Below, piece by piece: positions 1 through 5,809 of a stretch of 9,902 nucleotides of DNA. Location of the stretch: positions 1 to 9,902 of the forward strand of contig NZ_CASDOY010000063.1 of assembly GCF_949282365.1 (NCBI RefSeq). Reading direction: 5' to 3'. Made by a program: the position numbers and the translations under genes. This DNA is from an uncultured Desulfovibrio sp. (GTDB lineage: Bacteria > Desulfobacterota > Desulfovibrionia > Desulfovibrionales > Desulfovibrionaceae). How positions within the stretch are numbered: the first letter of the stretch is position 1; the number at the start of each line of letters is the position of its first letter. Under the pieces are notes generated by a model. That model searched no databases. It was not told where the DNA came from and saw only the letters and a program-made list of their open reading frames with translations.

Positions 1-238
1 CCTCGTCCTTCACGCGGCGGCGACGCACGATGACCGTGGGCTGGTCATCCTTGCGGTCGGCCTTGCGCTGGCGGTTCTCGGCCACGCGCTCACGCACGCC
101 GCCCACTTCTTCCATGGGGATGGAGCCCTGGGCGCTCTTGACGTTGAAACCCATGGTCTGCAGCTCCTGCAGCAGTTCCTTGGGGTCCATCTTGAGCTCC
201 GAGGCAAGATCCTTGATTTTGATTTTACTGTCCGACAT
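1..238 (-). CDS. infB: Translation initiation factor IF-2, N-terminal fragment (partial)
   Basis: Only the first 79 codons are in the window; the gene continues past the left edge. The product starts MSDSKIKIKDLASELKMD and continues with a helical IF2_N module (roughly residues 3-50, including KELLQELQTMGF). It then enters a charged, Arg/Lys-rich linker ending near VIVRRRRVKDE, as is typical of the poorly conserved region before the GTPase core of IF-2. IF-2 is the cytoplasmic GTPase that delivers initiator fMet-tRNA to the 30S subunit; the GTP-binding motifs themselves lie outside the window. The ATG overlaps the ylxR stop by one base (TAATG), so the two are translationally coupled. This is the last visible gene of the rimP-nusA-ylxR-infB operon. 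Identity is secure from the N-terminal module plus gene order. Confidence 0.93.
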   Translation of the reverse strand, partial: MSDSKIKIKDLASELKMDPKELLQELQTMGFNVKSAQGSIPMEEVGGVRERVAENRQRKADRKDDQPTVIVRRRRVKDE

Positions 239-501
239 TACTTTTCCCCCTTGCGCCGTGTGGCCGGCCTGAATTTGGCGAATTTCTTCGCGCAGGCCGG
301 GTCGTCACACAGGTACCAGCCCCTGCCCGGACTGGTTTGATGCGCGTCGATAGTCAAATTTCCGTGCGCGTCGCGCACATGGCGCGTCAGTGCCGCCTTG
401 GCGAAACGGCGGCGGCAGATGACGCACATTCTCACCGGCCCTTCGCACCCCTCGCGGGGAGCGTCCGGGCTAGTCTGCATCACCGTCCTGGGCTTTGGCA
501 T
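238..501 (-). CDS. ylxR: YlxR/RnpM family RNA-binding protein (DUF448)
   Basis: A small basic protein of 87 residues. It has the family pattern: an RMCVICRRRFAK motif (about residues 24-35), then a basic LTRHVRD segment, a G-N-L-T-I-D strand and the GRGWYLCDDPAC motif (about residues 59-70). In this family (B. subtilis YlxR/RnpM) the protein binds RNA and has been linked to RNase P modulation; that role here is by homology only. The four cysteines (in CVIC and in the C-x5-C of LCDDPAC) are visible. Two starts are possible. The ATG at 501 overlaps nusA by 32 bases and has GGGGA five bases upstream. The in-frame ATG at 480 (MQTSPD, 80 residues) overlaps nusA by 11 bases and has AGGA five bases upstream; it is an equally good candidate. 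It is co-transcribed with nusA and infB. Confidence 0.92.
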   Translation of the reverse strand: MPKPRTVMQTSPDAPREGCEGPVRMCVICRRRFAKAALTRHVRDAHGNLTIDAHQTSPGRGWYLCDDPACAKKFAKFRPATRRKGEK

Positions 502-1786
502 CGCCGTCCCCGGCCGTCCCGTCCTCCGCGTTCCTGGGTTCGGGCTCGGCCACAGGCGCCAGGAAGTTGATGGCCGAACGCAGGTCGGCGATGCGGTTGT
601 CCGAAATGGCCAGTTTGTCGGACAGTTCCTCGTCGCTGGCCTGACGCAGCAGATCCAGCGAGGTATAGCCGGCGTCCAGCAGCTGGTTCAGGGAGACTTC
701 GGCCACGCTGGCCACCTGTTCCAGACCGTGGCCGATGGCGTTGGCCTCGTTGTAGCGGGTCTCGGTGAAGATATCGACCTTCCAGCCCAGCAGGCGGGCG
801 GCCAGCTTGACGTTCTGGCCCTTGCGGCCGATGGCGTTGGTCAGCTGGTCGTCGGGCACGATGACTTCCAGCAGGTTCTCTTCCTCGTCCACCACGATGC
901 GGGAGACCATGGCCGGAGCCAGGGCGTTGCGGGCGTAGGTGGCGATATCGGGGCTCCAGACCACGATGTCGATGCGTTCGCCGCGCAGTTCCTGCACGAT
1001 GTTCTGGATGCGCGAGCCGCGCACGCCCACGCAGGCGCCCACGGGATCCACGTCGCGCTCGCGGGAGAGCACGGCCACCTTGGCGCGGGAGCCGGGGTCG
1101 CGGGCCACGCCCATGATCTGCACCACGCCGTCGTCCACTTCGGGCACTTCGCGGCGGAACAGGGCGGCCATGTAGTCGCGATGGGCGCGGGAGATGACCA
1201 CCTGCGGGCCGCGGCCTTCCTTGCGCACGTCGATGATGATGGCCTGCACGCGGTCGTTGCGTTTGTAGTGTTCGCGGGGGATCTGCTCCTCGCGGGGCAG
1301 GATGGCTTCGGTGCGGCCCAGGTTGACCACCCAGCCGCCCTTGTCGCGGCGCTGCACGATGCCGGAGACGATCTCGCCCATGCGGTCCTTGTATTCGTCG
1401 TAGATGATCTCCTGCTCGGCGTCGCGCATGCGCTGGATGATGACCTGCTTGGCGGACTGGGCGGCGATGCGGCCCAGATCCTCCACCTTCACGCGGAAGC
1501 CCACTTCGTCGTCGATCTGCACGGAGGGATCATGGGTGCGGGCCTCGGTGATGCCGATGTGGGTGTCTTCGTTCTCGACCTCGCCGTCTTCCACCACGAT
1601 CTTGAACTGGTAGACTTCGATGTCGCCGGTATTGTCGTTGTACCGGACTTCCACATCCATATCTTCGCTGAAGCGGCGCTGCACCGAGGTGCGCACGGCG
1701 TCTTCGAGCGTCTTGATGAGCATGTCGCGGTCAAGGCCCTTGTCTTTGCTGATCTGGTCAATGGCCTTTTTGAGTTCAAGGTTCAT
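470..1786 (-). CDS. nusA: Transcription termination/antitermination factor NusA
   Basis: The product is 438 residues. NusA binds RNA polymerase and nascent RNA, modulating pausing, intrinsic termination and antitermination. Visible domains in order: the RNAP-binding N-terminal domain (about 1-125, starting MNLELKKAIDQISKDKG); an S1 domain (about 132-198, with GEIVSGIVQRRDKGGWVVNLG and ending before VVISRAHRDY); KH1 (with GACVGVRGSRIQNIVQEL); KH2 (with AIGRKGQNVKLAARLLGW); and a C-terminal helix-hairpin-like segment (LNQLLDAGYTSLDLL...NRIADLRSAINFL, about 370-415). The tail is acidic and Asp/Gly-rich. The start is fixed by a strong GGAGGT four bases upstream of the ATG and by the conserved N-terminus. 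It lies 136 bases after rimP and overlaps ylxR. A much longer in-frame upstream extension exists but reads through rimP out of frame and is not real. Confidence 0.97.
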   Translation of the reverse strand: MNLELKKAIDQISKDKGLDRDMLIKTLEDAVRTSVQRRFSEDMDVEVRYNDNTGDIEVYQFKIVVEDGEVENEDTHIGITEARTHDPSVQIDDEVGFRVKVEDLGRIAAQSAKQVIIQRMRDAEQEIIYDEYKDRMGEIVSGIVQRRDKGGWVVNLGRTEAILPREEQIPREHYKRNDRVQAIIIDVRKEGRGPQVVISRAHRDYMAALFRREVPEVDDGVVQIMGVARDPGSRAKVAVLSRERDVDPVGACVGVRGSRIQNIVQELRGERIDIVVWSPDIATYARNALAPAMVSRIVVDEEENLLEVIVPDDQLTNAIGRKGQNVKLAARLLGWKVDIFTETRYNEANAIGHGLEQVASVAEVSLNQLLDAGYTSLDLLRQASDEELSDKLAISDNRIADLRSAINFLAPVAEPEPRNAEDGTAGDGDAKAQDGDAD

Positions 1787-1922
1787 TGTTACCTCCGGCT
1801 GCCGCGCGGGGCGGCATAAATTTCCTGATGTACCGGCCCGGGGCCGGAAACCGCCGTCACGGGCGGATGATGACGAAGCGGCCTTGCGGCCGCGTGGGAG
1901 GACCGCAGGGCGCGCCCTGCGG
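1787..1922 (-). other. rimP-nusA spacer with mRNA hairpins
   Basis: No gene is seen in these 136 bases. Directly abutting the rimP stop is a perfect 20-bp palindrome (1903-1922, CCGCAGGGCG/CGCCCTGCGG). Two further potential stems are CCGGC-CCGGG-GCCGG (1833-1847) and GCCGC-GCGGG-GCGGC (1801-1815). None is followed by a T-run in the minus direction, so they do not look like intrinsic terminators. They more likely stabilise or punctuate the mRNA between the two cistrons. The nusA ribosome-binding site GGAGGT is at 1796-1791. No convincing internal promoter was seen. Confidence 0.5.
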
Positions 1923-2657
1923 CTATATGTCTTCGGCCTCGTTGCGGCCGGGATGCTTGCTCTTGCCGCTCCCGCCCTTGCCCTTCTTGGGGGCGCCGGC
2001 CTGCGCGGGGGCCTTGGCGGCCTTGCGCGCGGGCTGCTTGCCGGGCTTCTGCGGCTGGCGGAAAACGTGGATGCGGGCGGCGCGGCGCACCATGTCCCAG
2101 GGCACCAGCACCTCGTCCATGGCTTCGGGGCAGATGTCGCCCTCGGCCGAGACGCTGGCCGGGGCCAGACGTACGGCGCTGTCCGTGACCTCGCGCAGGA
2201 CGCCGCGCCAGGCGCGACGGGCCGCGGGGGCGTTCTCGGGGGCGAAGGCGGCGACCATGCGCAGTTCCACCATGTCACCCAGATAGGCGCGCATCTGGCC
2301 GGGAGAGAAGAACAGGCGGTTGAAGCCGGGCGTGGAGACTTCCAGCACATAGGCCTGTTCGATGAGGTCTTCCACTTCGAGGGCCAGGCCCAGCTGGCGC
2401 GAGATCTCCTCGCACTGGTCGATGGTGGCGGAGCGGGCGGCCAGGGGATCGGCGCTGTCCTCAAGGTCGGCGGCGGGATCGCTGCCGGCAGGCAGCCCGG
2501 CCCGGGCCTGTTTGACCTCCGGCGGCAGGTCCACGAAGACACGCACCGTGGTGCGGCCCGCCTGGGCGATCTCCACGCCCCAGATTTCAAGACCCTGCGC
2601 CTGGGCCAGGGGCTCGGCCAGACGGGTGACGGTTTCCTTGAGGCTGTTTTCGCTCAT
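1923..2657 (-). CDS. rimP: Ribosome maturation factor RimP
   Basis: RimP assists late assembly of the 30S ribosomal subunit in the cytoplasm. The product is 244 residues, clearly longer than the roughly 150 residues usual for the family. Family features: GLEIWGVEI (about 22-30), the RTTVRVFVDL strand, the C-x-x-I-S-R-x-L helix (DQCEEISRQLG), YVLEVSTPGFNRLFFSPGQM and the C-terminal Sm-like domain with LREVTDSAVRLAP and VLVPWDMVRRARI-like strands. The extra length comes from an acidic insert after VFVDLPPE (about 45-75) and a basic Lys/Ala/Pro/Gly tail of about 45 residues (from RQPQKPGKQ). The ATG at 2657 was chosen because AGGAAGGG precedes it at normal spacing. The frame is open further upstream to a TTG at 2783, but that part runs through a terminator and promoter. 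It is first in the rimP-nusA-ylxR-infB operon. Confidence 0.93.
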   Translation of the reverse strand: MSENSLKETVTRLAEPLAQAQGLEIWGVEIAQAGRTTVRVFVDLPPEVKQARAGLPAGSDPAADLEDSADPLAARSATIDQCEEISRQLGLALEVEDLIEQAYVLEVSTPGFNRLFFSPGQMRAYLGDMVELRMVAAFAPENAPAARRAWRGVLREVTDSAVRLAPASVSAEGDICPEAMDEVLVPWDMVRRAARIHVFRQPQKPGKQPARKAAKAPAQAGAPKKGKGGSGKSKHPGRNEAEDI

Positions 2658-2691
2658 GTCCCTTCCTGGGCGGCTGCCCGGTCGCAAGTAC

Positions 2692-2721
2692 AAAAAAAAG
2701 GGGGCCTGTTCAGGCCACCCC
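2692..2721 (-). terminator. Intrinsic terminator (attenuator) in the rimP leader
   Basis: Read on the minus strand: GGGG-T-GGCCT, a GAAC loop, AGGCC-CCC, then eight consecutive T. This is a canonical rho-independent terminator pointing toward rimP. It lies about 35 bases upstream of the rimP ATG and downstream of the only recognisable promoter. No complete gene lies between promoter and terminator, so it most likely acts as an attenuator of the operon. A regulatory role is inferred, but the hairpin and T-run are plain in the sequence. Confidence 0.85.
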
Positions 2722-2726
2722 GTTGT

Positions 2727-2769
2727 GAACGCATGTTCTGCATCAGGATGATGCGGCAGGGACTGCCGC
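2727..2769 (-). promoter_or_regulatory. Structured 5' leader of the rimP operon
   Basis: Between the predicted transcription start (near 2778) and the attenuator, the RNA can form three short hairpins: GCGGCAG/CTGCCGC with a 3-nt loop (2753-2769), GCATCA/TGATGC with a 3-nt loop (2740-2754) and GAAC/GTTC with a 4-nt loop (2727-2738). The first two share bases 2753-2754 and so partly compete. The leader has no good ribosome-binding site; an ATG at 2774 would sit only a few bases from the RNA start. I read it as a non-coding regulatory leader. Which signal it senses cannot be seen; NusA autoregulation is one candidate, because known nusA operons are autoregulated. Confidence 0.5.
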
Positions 2770-2784
2770 GCCATTTCGGACAAC

Positions 2785-2823
2785 CATATAAGGAACGAAA
2801 GGGGGGCCTGTCAAGCTTTTTTT
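2785..2823 (-). promoter_or_regulatory. Sigma70-type promoter of the rimP-nusA-ylxR-infB operon
   Basis: On the minus strand a perfect -35 TTGACA (2814-2809) is followed after 18 bases by TATATG (2790-2785), or after 17 by TTATAT. Directly upstream of the -35 is a run of seven A (2823-2817), resembling an UP element. The predicted start of transcription is near 2778. This is the strongest promoter-like sequence in the window and is properly oriented for the operon. Confidence 0.82.
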
Positions 2824-2864
2824 GCCTGCCGCGAGGCGGAAAATCCGCTTTCGGCGCGGATCGT

Positions 2865-3194
2865 CCGGGCCGTGGCCGTTGCGGACAGGCCGGAGCTGCC
2901 GGGGGACGGCCGGCTTGGTGACCGGCGTGGGGCCGGTGGCGTCTCGCACGGGACGTCCCGAAGCAGGGGGCTGGCGTGACACATGCGGGAGGGAGGCCGA
3001 TGACGCCGCATCCCCCCTGATGGAGCGCCGGGCAAGGGAAGGGGACGGGGCGGAAGGGAGAGCCTGCCCGCGCCGGTGGAGGGCTTTCAGCCGCTGGCCG
3101 AAGCCAAGGCGGGAATCAGGGCTCCGTTCCATGCTGGTGGAGGGCTTTCCCTTTCCCCTCACGAACAGGCCTCCGCCGGGCCGTGGCCGTTGCG
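2865..3194. repeat. Pair of 19-bp direct repeats flanking the intergenic region
   Basis: The sequence CCGGGCCGTGGCCGTTGCG occurs at 2865-2883 and again at 3176-3194 with no mismatch. Both copies are followed within a few bases by CAGGC. Two identical 19-mers 311 bases apart are unlikely by simple chance even in GC-rich DNA. They may be remnants of a duplicated or REP-like element. Confidence 0.6.
3075..3149. repeat. Pair of 14-bp direct repeats
   Basis: GGTGGAGGGCTTTC occurs at 3075-3088 and 3136-3149. It lies inside the same gene-free region as the 19-bp repeat, hinting at degraded duplicated sequence. No function is proposed. Confidence 0.5.
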
Positions 3195-3225
3195 ACGCAG
3201 GCGCCTGCGGGCAGCGGCCACGGCC
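3179..3225. repeat. Long hairpin downstream of mutY
   Basis: GGCCGTGGCCG (3179-3189) and CGGCCACGGCC (3215-3225) are perfect 11-bp inverted arms. The 25-base interval contains a further palindrome, GCAGGCGCCTGC. It begins 16 bases after the mutY stop on the minus strand. There is no T-run, so it is an mRNA-stabilising or Rho-associated 3' structure at best, or part of the repeat family in this region. Confidence 0.5.
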
Positions 3226-3240
3226 GGGGGCTTGCTTTTC

Positions 3241-4488
3241 TCACGGAGCCGTCAGCAGCGGCCCCTGCGCCACCGTGAGGCTGTCGGCCAGCTTGCGGTG
3301 GGCGGCGGGCATGGCCAGGCTCTCCAGTTCGCCACGTTCCAGCCAGCGCCAGGCGCTGGCGGCCGTGAGCACGGGCGGCCGGGGCGGCTGCGCGCCGTCC
3401 GGTGCCAGCAGCTCCAGGGCGAAGCAGTGCAGGCGCACCCGGTAGGTGGTGTAACCGTGGCGGATCAGGCCCAGCGGGGCGCTCACGCGCACCGCGAAGC
3501 CCGTTTCCTCGGCGAATTCGCGCACCACGGCCTGTTCCGGCGTCTCGCCGCTCTCCACGCGGCCGCCGGGGAATTCCCACAGGCCGCCCCAGGCCCCGTG
3601 GGGCAGGCGCTTCTGGACGAAGATGCGGCCGTGATGGCGCAGCACGCCGGTCACCACCTCGATGGGCGTGATCTCCGCCTTCTTGCCCGGCACGGGCCGC
3701 TCGTGCACGATGCCCAGATGCAGGGCGGCGCAGTGGCGGGCCAGCGGGCACTGGCCGCAGCGGGGCTTCTTGCCGCAGACCAGGGCCCCCAGCTCCATCA
3801 TGGCCTGATTGTGGCGGCGGGCCTCGCCTTCGGGCAGGAGGCGGCGGGCCAGGGCCGCGATGCGCGCGGCGGCCGGGCCGGACCTGACCGGGCTGTCCAC
3901 GTCGAAGACCCGGGCGATGACCCGCTCCACATTGGCGTCGATGCAGGGCACGGGCAGCTGGAAGGCGATGCTGGCCACCGCGGCCGCCGTATAGGGGCCG
4001 ATGCCCGGCAGGGCGCGGATGGCTTCGGGCTCCGAGGGGAAGACGCCGCCGTGCTCCCGCATGACCGTGCGGGCCGCGGCCAGCAGGTTGCGGGCGCGGG
4101 AATAGTAGCCCAGGCCTTCCCAGGCGTGGAGCACCTCCTCCTCGGAGGCGGCGGCCAGGGCGGGCAGGTCGGGGAAGCGCTCCATCCAGCGCACGAAGTA
4201 GCTGACGCCGCGCTCCATCTGGGTCTGCTGGAGCATGACCTCCGAGATCCAGACCTCGTAGGGCGTGTAGTGCCGCCGCCAGGGCAGGGGGCGGGCGTGG
4301 GCGTCGAACCAGGCGAGCAGGGCCTGCTGCAGTTCGGGGACATGGTCTTCGGGCGGGCGATGGCCGGGCGGCGGCACGGCGCCGTGGACGGGGACCGGGA
4401 GCGGCAGGCTGTGCTGTTCCGGGCTCCGGCCCGGCTGGCGTCCCGGGTCCCGGACGGTCTGCCGGGGGGAGTGCTGGCGGGATCTCAT
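3241..4488 (-). CDS. mutY: A/G-specific adenine glycosylase with a C-terminal Nudix (MutT-like) domain
   Basis: MutY removes adenine mispaired with 8-oxoguanine in base-excision repair. The product is 415 residues from the ATG at 4488. After a Pro/Arg-rich, non-conserved tail (about 1-55) comes the HhH-GPD glycosylase domain. It contains the catalytic Glu in ISEVMLQQTQ (E83), the hairpin LPGIGPYTAAAV and the catalytic Asp in CIDANVERV (D184). The iron-sulfur ligands are C238, C244, C247 and C253; the first spacing is C-x5-C rather than the usual C-x6-C. The C-terminal domain (about 275-415) has an intact Nudix box, G-x5-E-x7-RE-x2-EE-x-G, at 309-331, preceded by LWEFPGG, closely like MutT; most MutY C-domains have lost it. 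No ribosome-binding site precedes the ATG and the promoter is only six bases away. An in-frame TTG at 4638 lies upstream of that promoter and is discounted; a GTG at 4377 is possible. Confidence 0.93.
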   Translation of the reverse strand: MRSRQHSPRQTVRDPGRQPGRSPEQHSLPLPVPVHGAVPPPGHRPPEDHVPELQQALLAWFDAHARPLPWRRHYTPYEVWISEVMLQQTQMERGVSYFVRWMERFPDLPALAAASEEEVLHAWEGLGYYSRARNLLAAARTVMREHGGVFPSEPEAIRALPGIGPYTAAAVASIAFQLPVPCIDANVERVIARVFDVDSPVRSGPAAARIAALARRLLPEGEARRHNQAMMELGALVCGKKPRCGQCPLARHCAALHLGIVHERPVPGKKAEITPIEVVTGVLRHHGRIFVQKRLPHGAWGGLWEFPGGRVESGETPEQAVVREFAEETGFAVRVSAPLGLIRHGYTTYRVRLHCFALELLAPDGAQPPRPPVLTAASAWRWLERGELESLAMPAAHRKLADSLTVAQGPLLTAP

Positions 4489-4494
4489 GGGCGC

Positions 4495-4523
4495 AGTGTA
4501 GCCGCGCGGGGCCGTCCTGTCAT
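4495..4523 (-). promoter_or_regulatory. Predicted mutY promoter
   Basis: On the minus strand, ATGACA (4523-4518) and TACACT (4500-4495) are separated by exactly 17 bases. Only six bases lie between the -10 and the ATG at 4488, so transcription would begin at or next to the start codon. Either the mRNA is leaderless or translation starts further inside. Confidence 0.55.
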
Positions 4524-4576
4524 CCCGCAAGGCGGGGGAGCGGCAGGGGACGTGGCCGCGGGCAGGGGGCGGGCGA

Positions 4577-4605
4577 TTGTCTTTGGCGGCCGCTTGGCGT
4601 ATAGA
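4577..4605 (+). promoter_or_regulatory. Predicted ppiB promoter
   Basis: TTGTCT (4577-4582) and TATAGA (4600-4605) lie 17 bases apart on the plus strand, each matching four of six consensus positions. The predicted start is near 4612, leaving a short leader of about 47 bases with AAGGAG just before the ppiB ATG. Confidence 0.55.
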
Positions 4606-4658
4606 GACGGATGGCGGCCGTTTTGCCGGTCGCCGCAAATTCCCCTCAAGGAGTGAAC

Positions 4659-5165
4659 ATGTCCAATCCCACCGTGCTGCTGGAAACGACCTCGGGCGAC
4701 ATCCTGGTGGAGCTCTTTCCCGACAAGGCTCCCGACACTGTCGCCAACTTCCTGCAATATGTGGATGACGGCTTCTATGCCAACACCATCTTCCACCGCG
4801 TGATCCCCGGCTTCATGATCCAGGGCGGCGGCCTTGGCCCCCGCATGGATGAAAAGGCCACCCGCGCCCCGGTCAAGAACGAAGCCGACAACGGCCTCTC
4901 CAACGAGCGCGGCACCATCGCCATGGCCCGCACCATGGATCCCCACAGCGCCACGGCCCAGTTCTTCATCAACCTGGTGGACAACGACTTCCTGAACTAC
5001 AGCGCGCCCGTGCCCAGCGGCTGGGGCTACTGCGTGTTCGGCAAGGTCGTGGAAGGCATGGACGTGGTGGACAAGATCGCCAAGGTCAAGACCAAGAGCG
5101 TGGGCATGCATGAGAACGTGCCCACCGACATGGTGCTCATCACCGGCGCCAGCCGTTTTGAATAG
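4659..5165 (+). CDS. ppiB: Cyclophilin-type peptidyl-prolyl cis-trans isomerase (PpiB-like)
   Basis: The product is 168 residues and catalyses proline cis-trans isomerisation during protein folding. There is no signal peptide, so it acts in the cytoplasm. It aligns along its whole length with the short bacterial cyclophilins: NTIFHRVIPGFMIQGGG (catalytic Arg in the FHR motif), KNEADNGLSNERGTIAMAR, HSATAQFFINLVDNDFLN (Gln/Phe active-site residues) and GWGYCVFGKVVEGMDVVDKI. It resembles E. coli PpiB in both length and order of motifs. The ATG is preceded by AAGGAG at ideal spacing. It is divergent from mutY and 73 bases ahead of the secreted protein, with which it may be co-transcribed. A stem of 10 bp (5192-5201 with 5213-5222) lies in the gap but has no following T-run. 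Confidence 0.95.
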   Translation: MSNPTVLLETTSGDILVELFPDKAPDTVANFLQYVDDGFYANTIFHRVIPGFMIQGGGLGPRMDEKATRAPVKNEADNGLSNERGTIAMARTMDPHSATAQFFINLVDNDFLNYSAPVPSGWGYCVFGKVVEGMDVVDKIAKVKTKSVGMHENVPTDMVLITGASRFE

Positions 5166-5238
5166 GCGGAGCTGCCCGCACCGGTTCCGCACCGCCGGCC
5201 CGCGCCTGCCGGGGGCCGGCGGCTGTTCAGGAGGACAC

Positions 5239-5781
5239 ATGAAAAAATGGCTTTTGTGCTGCTGCCTGCTGCTGGCCCTGCCCCTGGCCGCCCGGGCGGA
5301 AGATGAAAAGATCGACCCCGCCACCTATATCTGCGCCGAATTCGTGGCCCAGGGCGCCGTCAGCCAGGACCCGCCCGTGTTCCAGGCCCTGCAGATCGAC
5401 GGCTACGTCAGCTCCAACATCGGCTATACCGTGGCGGATCCCCAGGCCATCAACGTGCTGGTGCCCCAGGCCTATCTGATGTGCCAGGAGCAGCCCACCA
5501 CCGTGGTGGCCGAGATCTGGGAACCGCTCAAGAAAAAGCTGCCCCGTCCCGTCAGCGGCGAATGGGAAGCCGACGTGACCAAATGCCGCGCCTACAACGA
5601 GCATCCCGAGAACGGCAGCGGCTTCGTCATCTGGCTGGACGCCTACAACCGTCACTACAACGTGACGGAAAAGTCCGTCCTGGCCAAGCAGGCCACCCTG
5701 GACAAGTTCCTGGATGCCTGCGCCAAGAATCCCGACGCCTTCATGATCGACGTGCTCCAGGAGACCCTGGGCAACAAATAG
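5239..5781 (+). CDS. Secreted protein with two tandem HdeA-like domains (putative)
   Basis: The product is 180 residues, preceded by a perfect AGGAGG four bases before the ATG. It has a signal peptide (about 1-20: KK, a hydrophobic core containing three Cys, then ARA|ED). The mature part appears to be two related halves. The first (about 30-101) has YICAEF with C32, a D-G-Y, then VPQAYLMCQEQP with C82 and an amphipathic helix. The second (about 113-180) has TKCRAY with C116, WLDAY, then LDKFLDACAKNP with C161. One Cys pair per half with 45-50 residue spacing, and C-x-E/A-F/Y at the start with C-x-x-x/P at the end, resemble periplasmic acid chaperones of the HdeA type. The match is by pattern only. 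If correct, it would protect periplasmic proteins at low pH. Confidence in the gene is high; in the fold, moderate. Confidence 0.9.
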   Translation: MKKWLLCCCLLLALPLAARAEDEKIDPATYICAEFVAQGAVSQDPPVFQALQIDGYVSSNIGYTVADPQAINVLVPQAYLMCQEQPTTVVAEIWEPLKKKLPRPVSGEWEADVTKCRAYNEHPENGSGFVIWLDAYNRHYNVTEKSVLAKQATLDKFLDACAKNPDAFMIDVLQETLGNK

Positions 5782-5809
5782 GGGGCGGGAGACCGTTCCC
5801 CCAAACGGC

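Larger units (their letters stand above)
2824..3240. other. Intergenic region with short repeats, no gene seen
   Basis: This region of about 417 bases separates the rimP promoter from the mutY stop. Open frames exist on both strands, but they have Arg/Pro/Ser-rich shadow composition, no ribosome-binding site and no family resemblance. What it does hold is a 19-bp direct repeat, a 14-bp direct repeat and an 11-bp perfect inverted repeat (listed separately), plus a small GCGGA-AAA-TCCGC hairpin at 2836-2848. No T-run follows the hairpins on the minus strand, so no clear intrinsic terminator for mutY was found. Confidence 0.5.

Noticed and set aside
398..1819. Long plus-strand open frame (473 codons) opposite nusA
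   Set aside because: It is antisense to a confidently identified NusA. The translation is His/Asp/Ala/Val-rich, typical of a complementary-strand shadow in GC-rich DNA, with no family resemblance.
2724..2780. tRNA or other structured RNA gene upstream of rimP, as found in some enterobacteria
   Set aside because: The hairpins are too short and there is no cloverleaf, T-loop or CCA-like end; a regulatory leader fits better.
2658..2783. N-terminal extension of RimP from a TTG at 2783
   Set aside because: The frame is open but runs through the terminator hairpin and T-run, its TTG lies before the predicted RNA start, and RimP homologues begin near MSENSLKETV, where a good ribosome-binding site is present.
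2743..3162. Minus-strand open frame of 139 codons between mutY and rimP
   Set aside because: Arg/Pro/Ser-rich with no motif or ribosome-binding site, and it overlaps the operon promoter and leader.
4489..4638. Extension of MutY to a TTG at 4638
   Set aside because: It would place the start upstream of the predicted mutY promoter, and the extra residues are Pro/Arg-rich without conservation.
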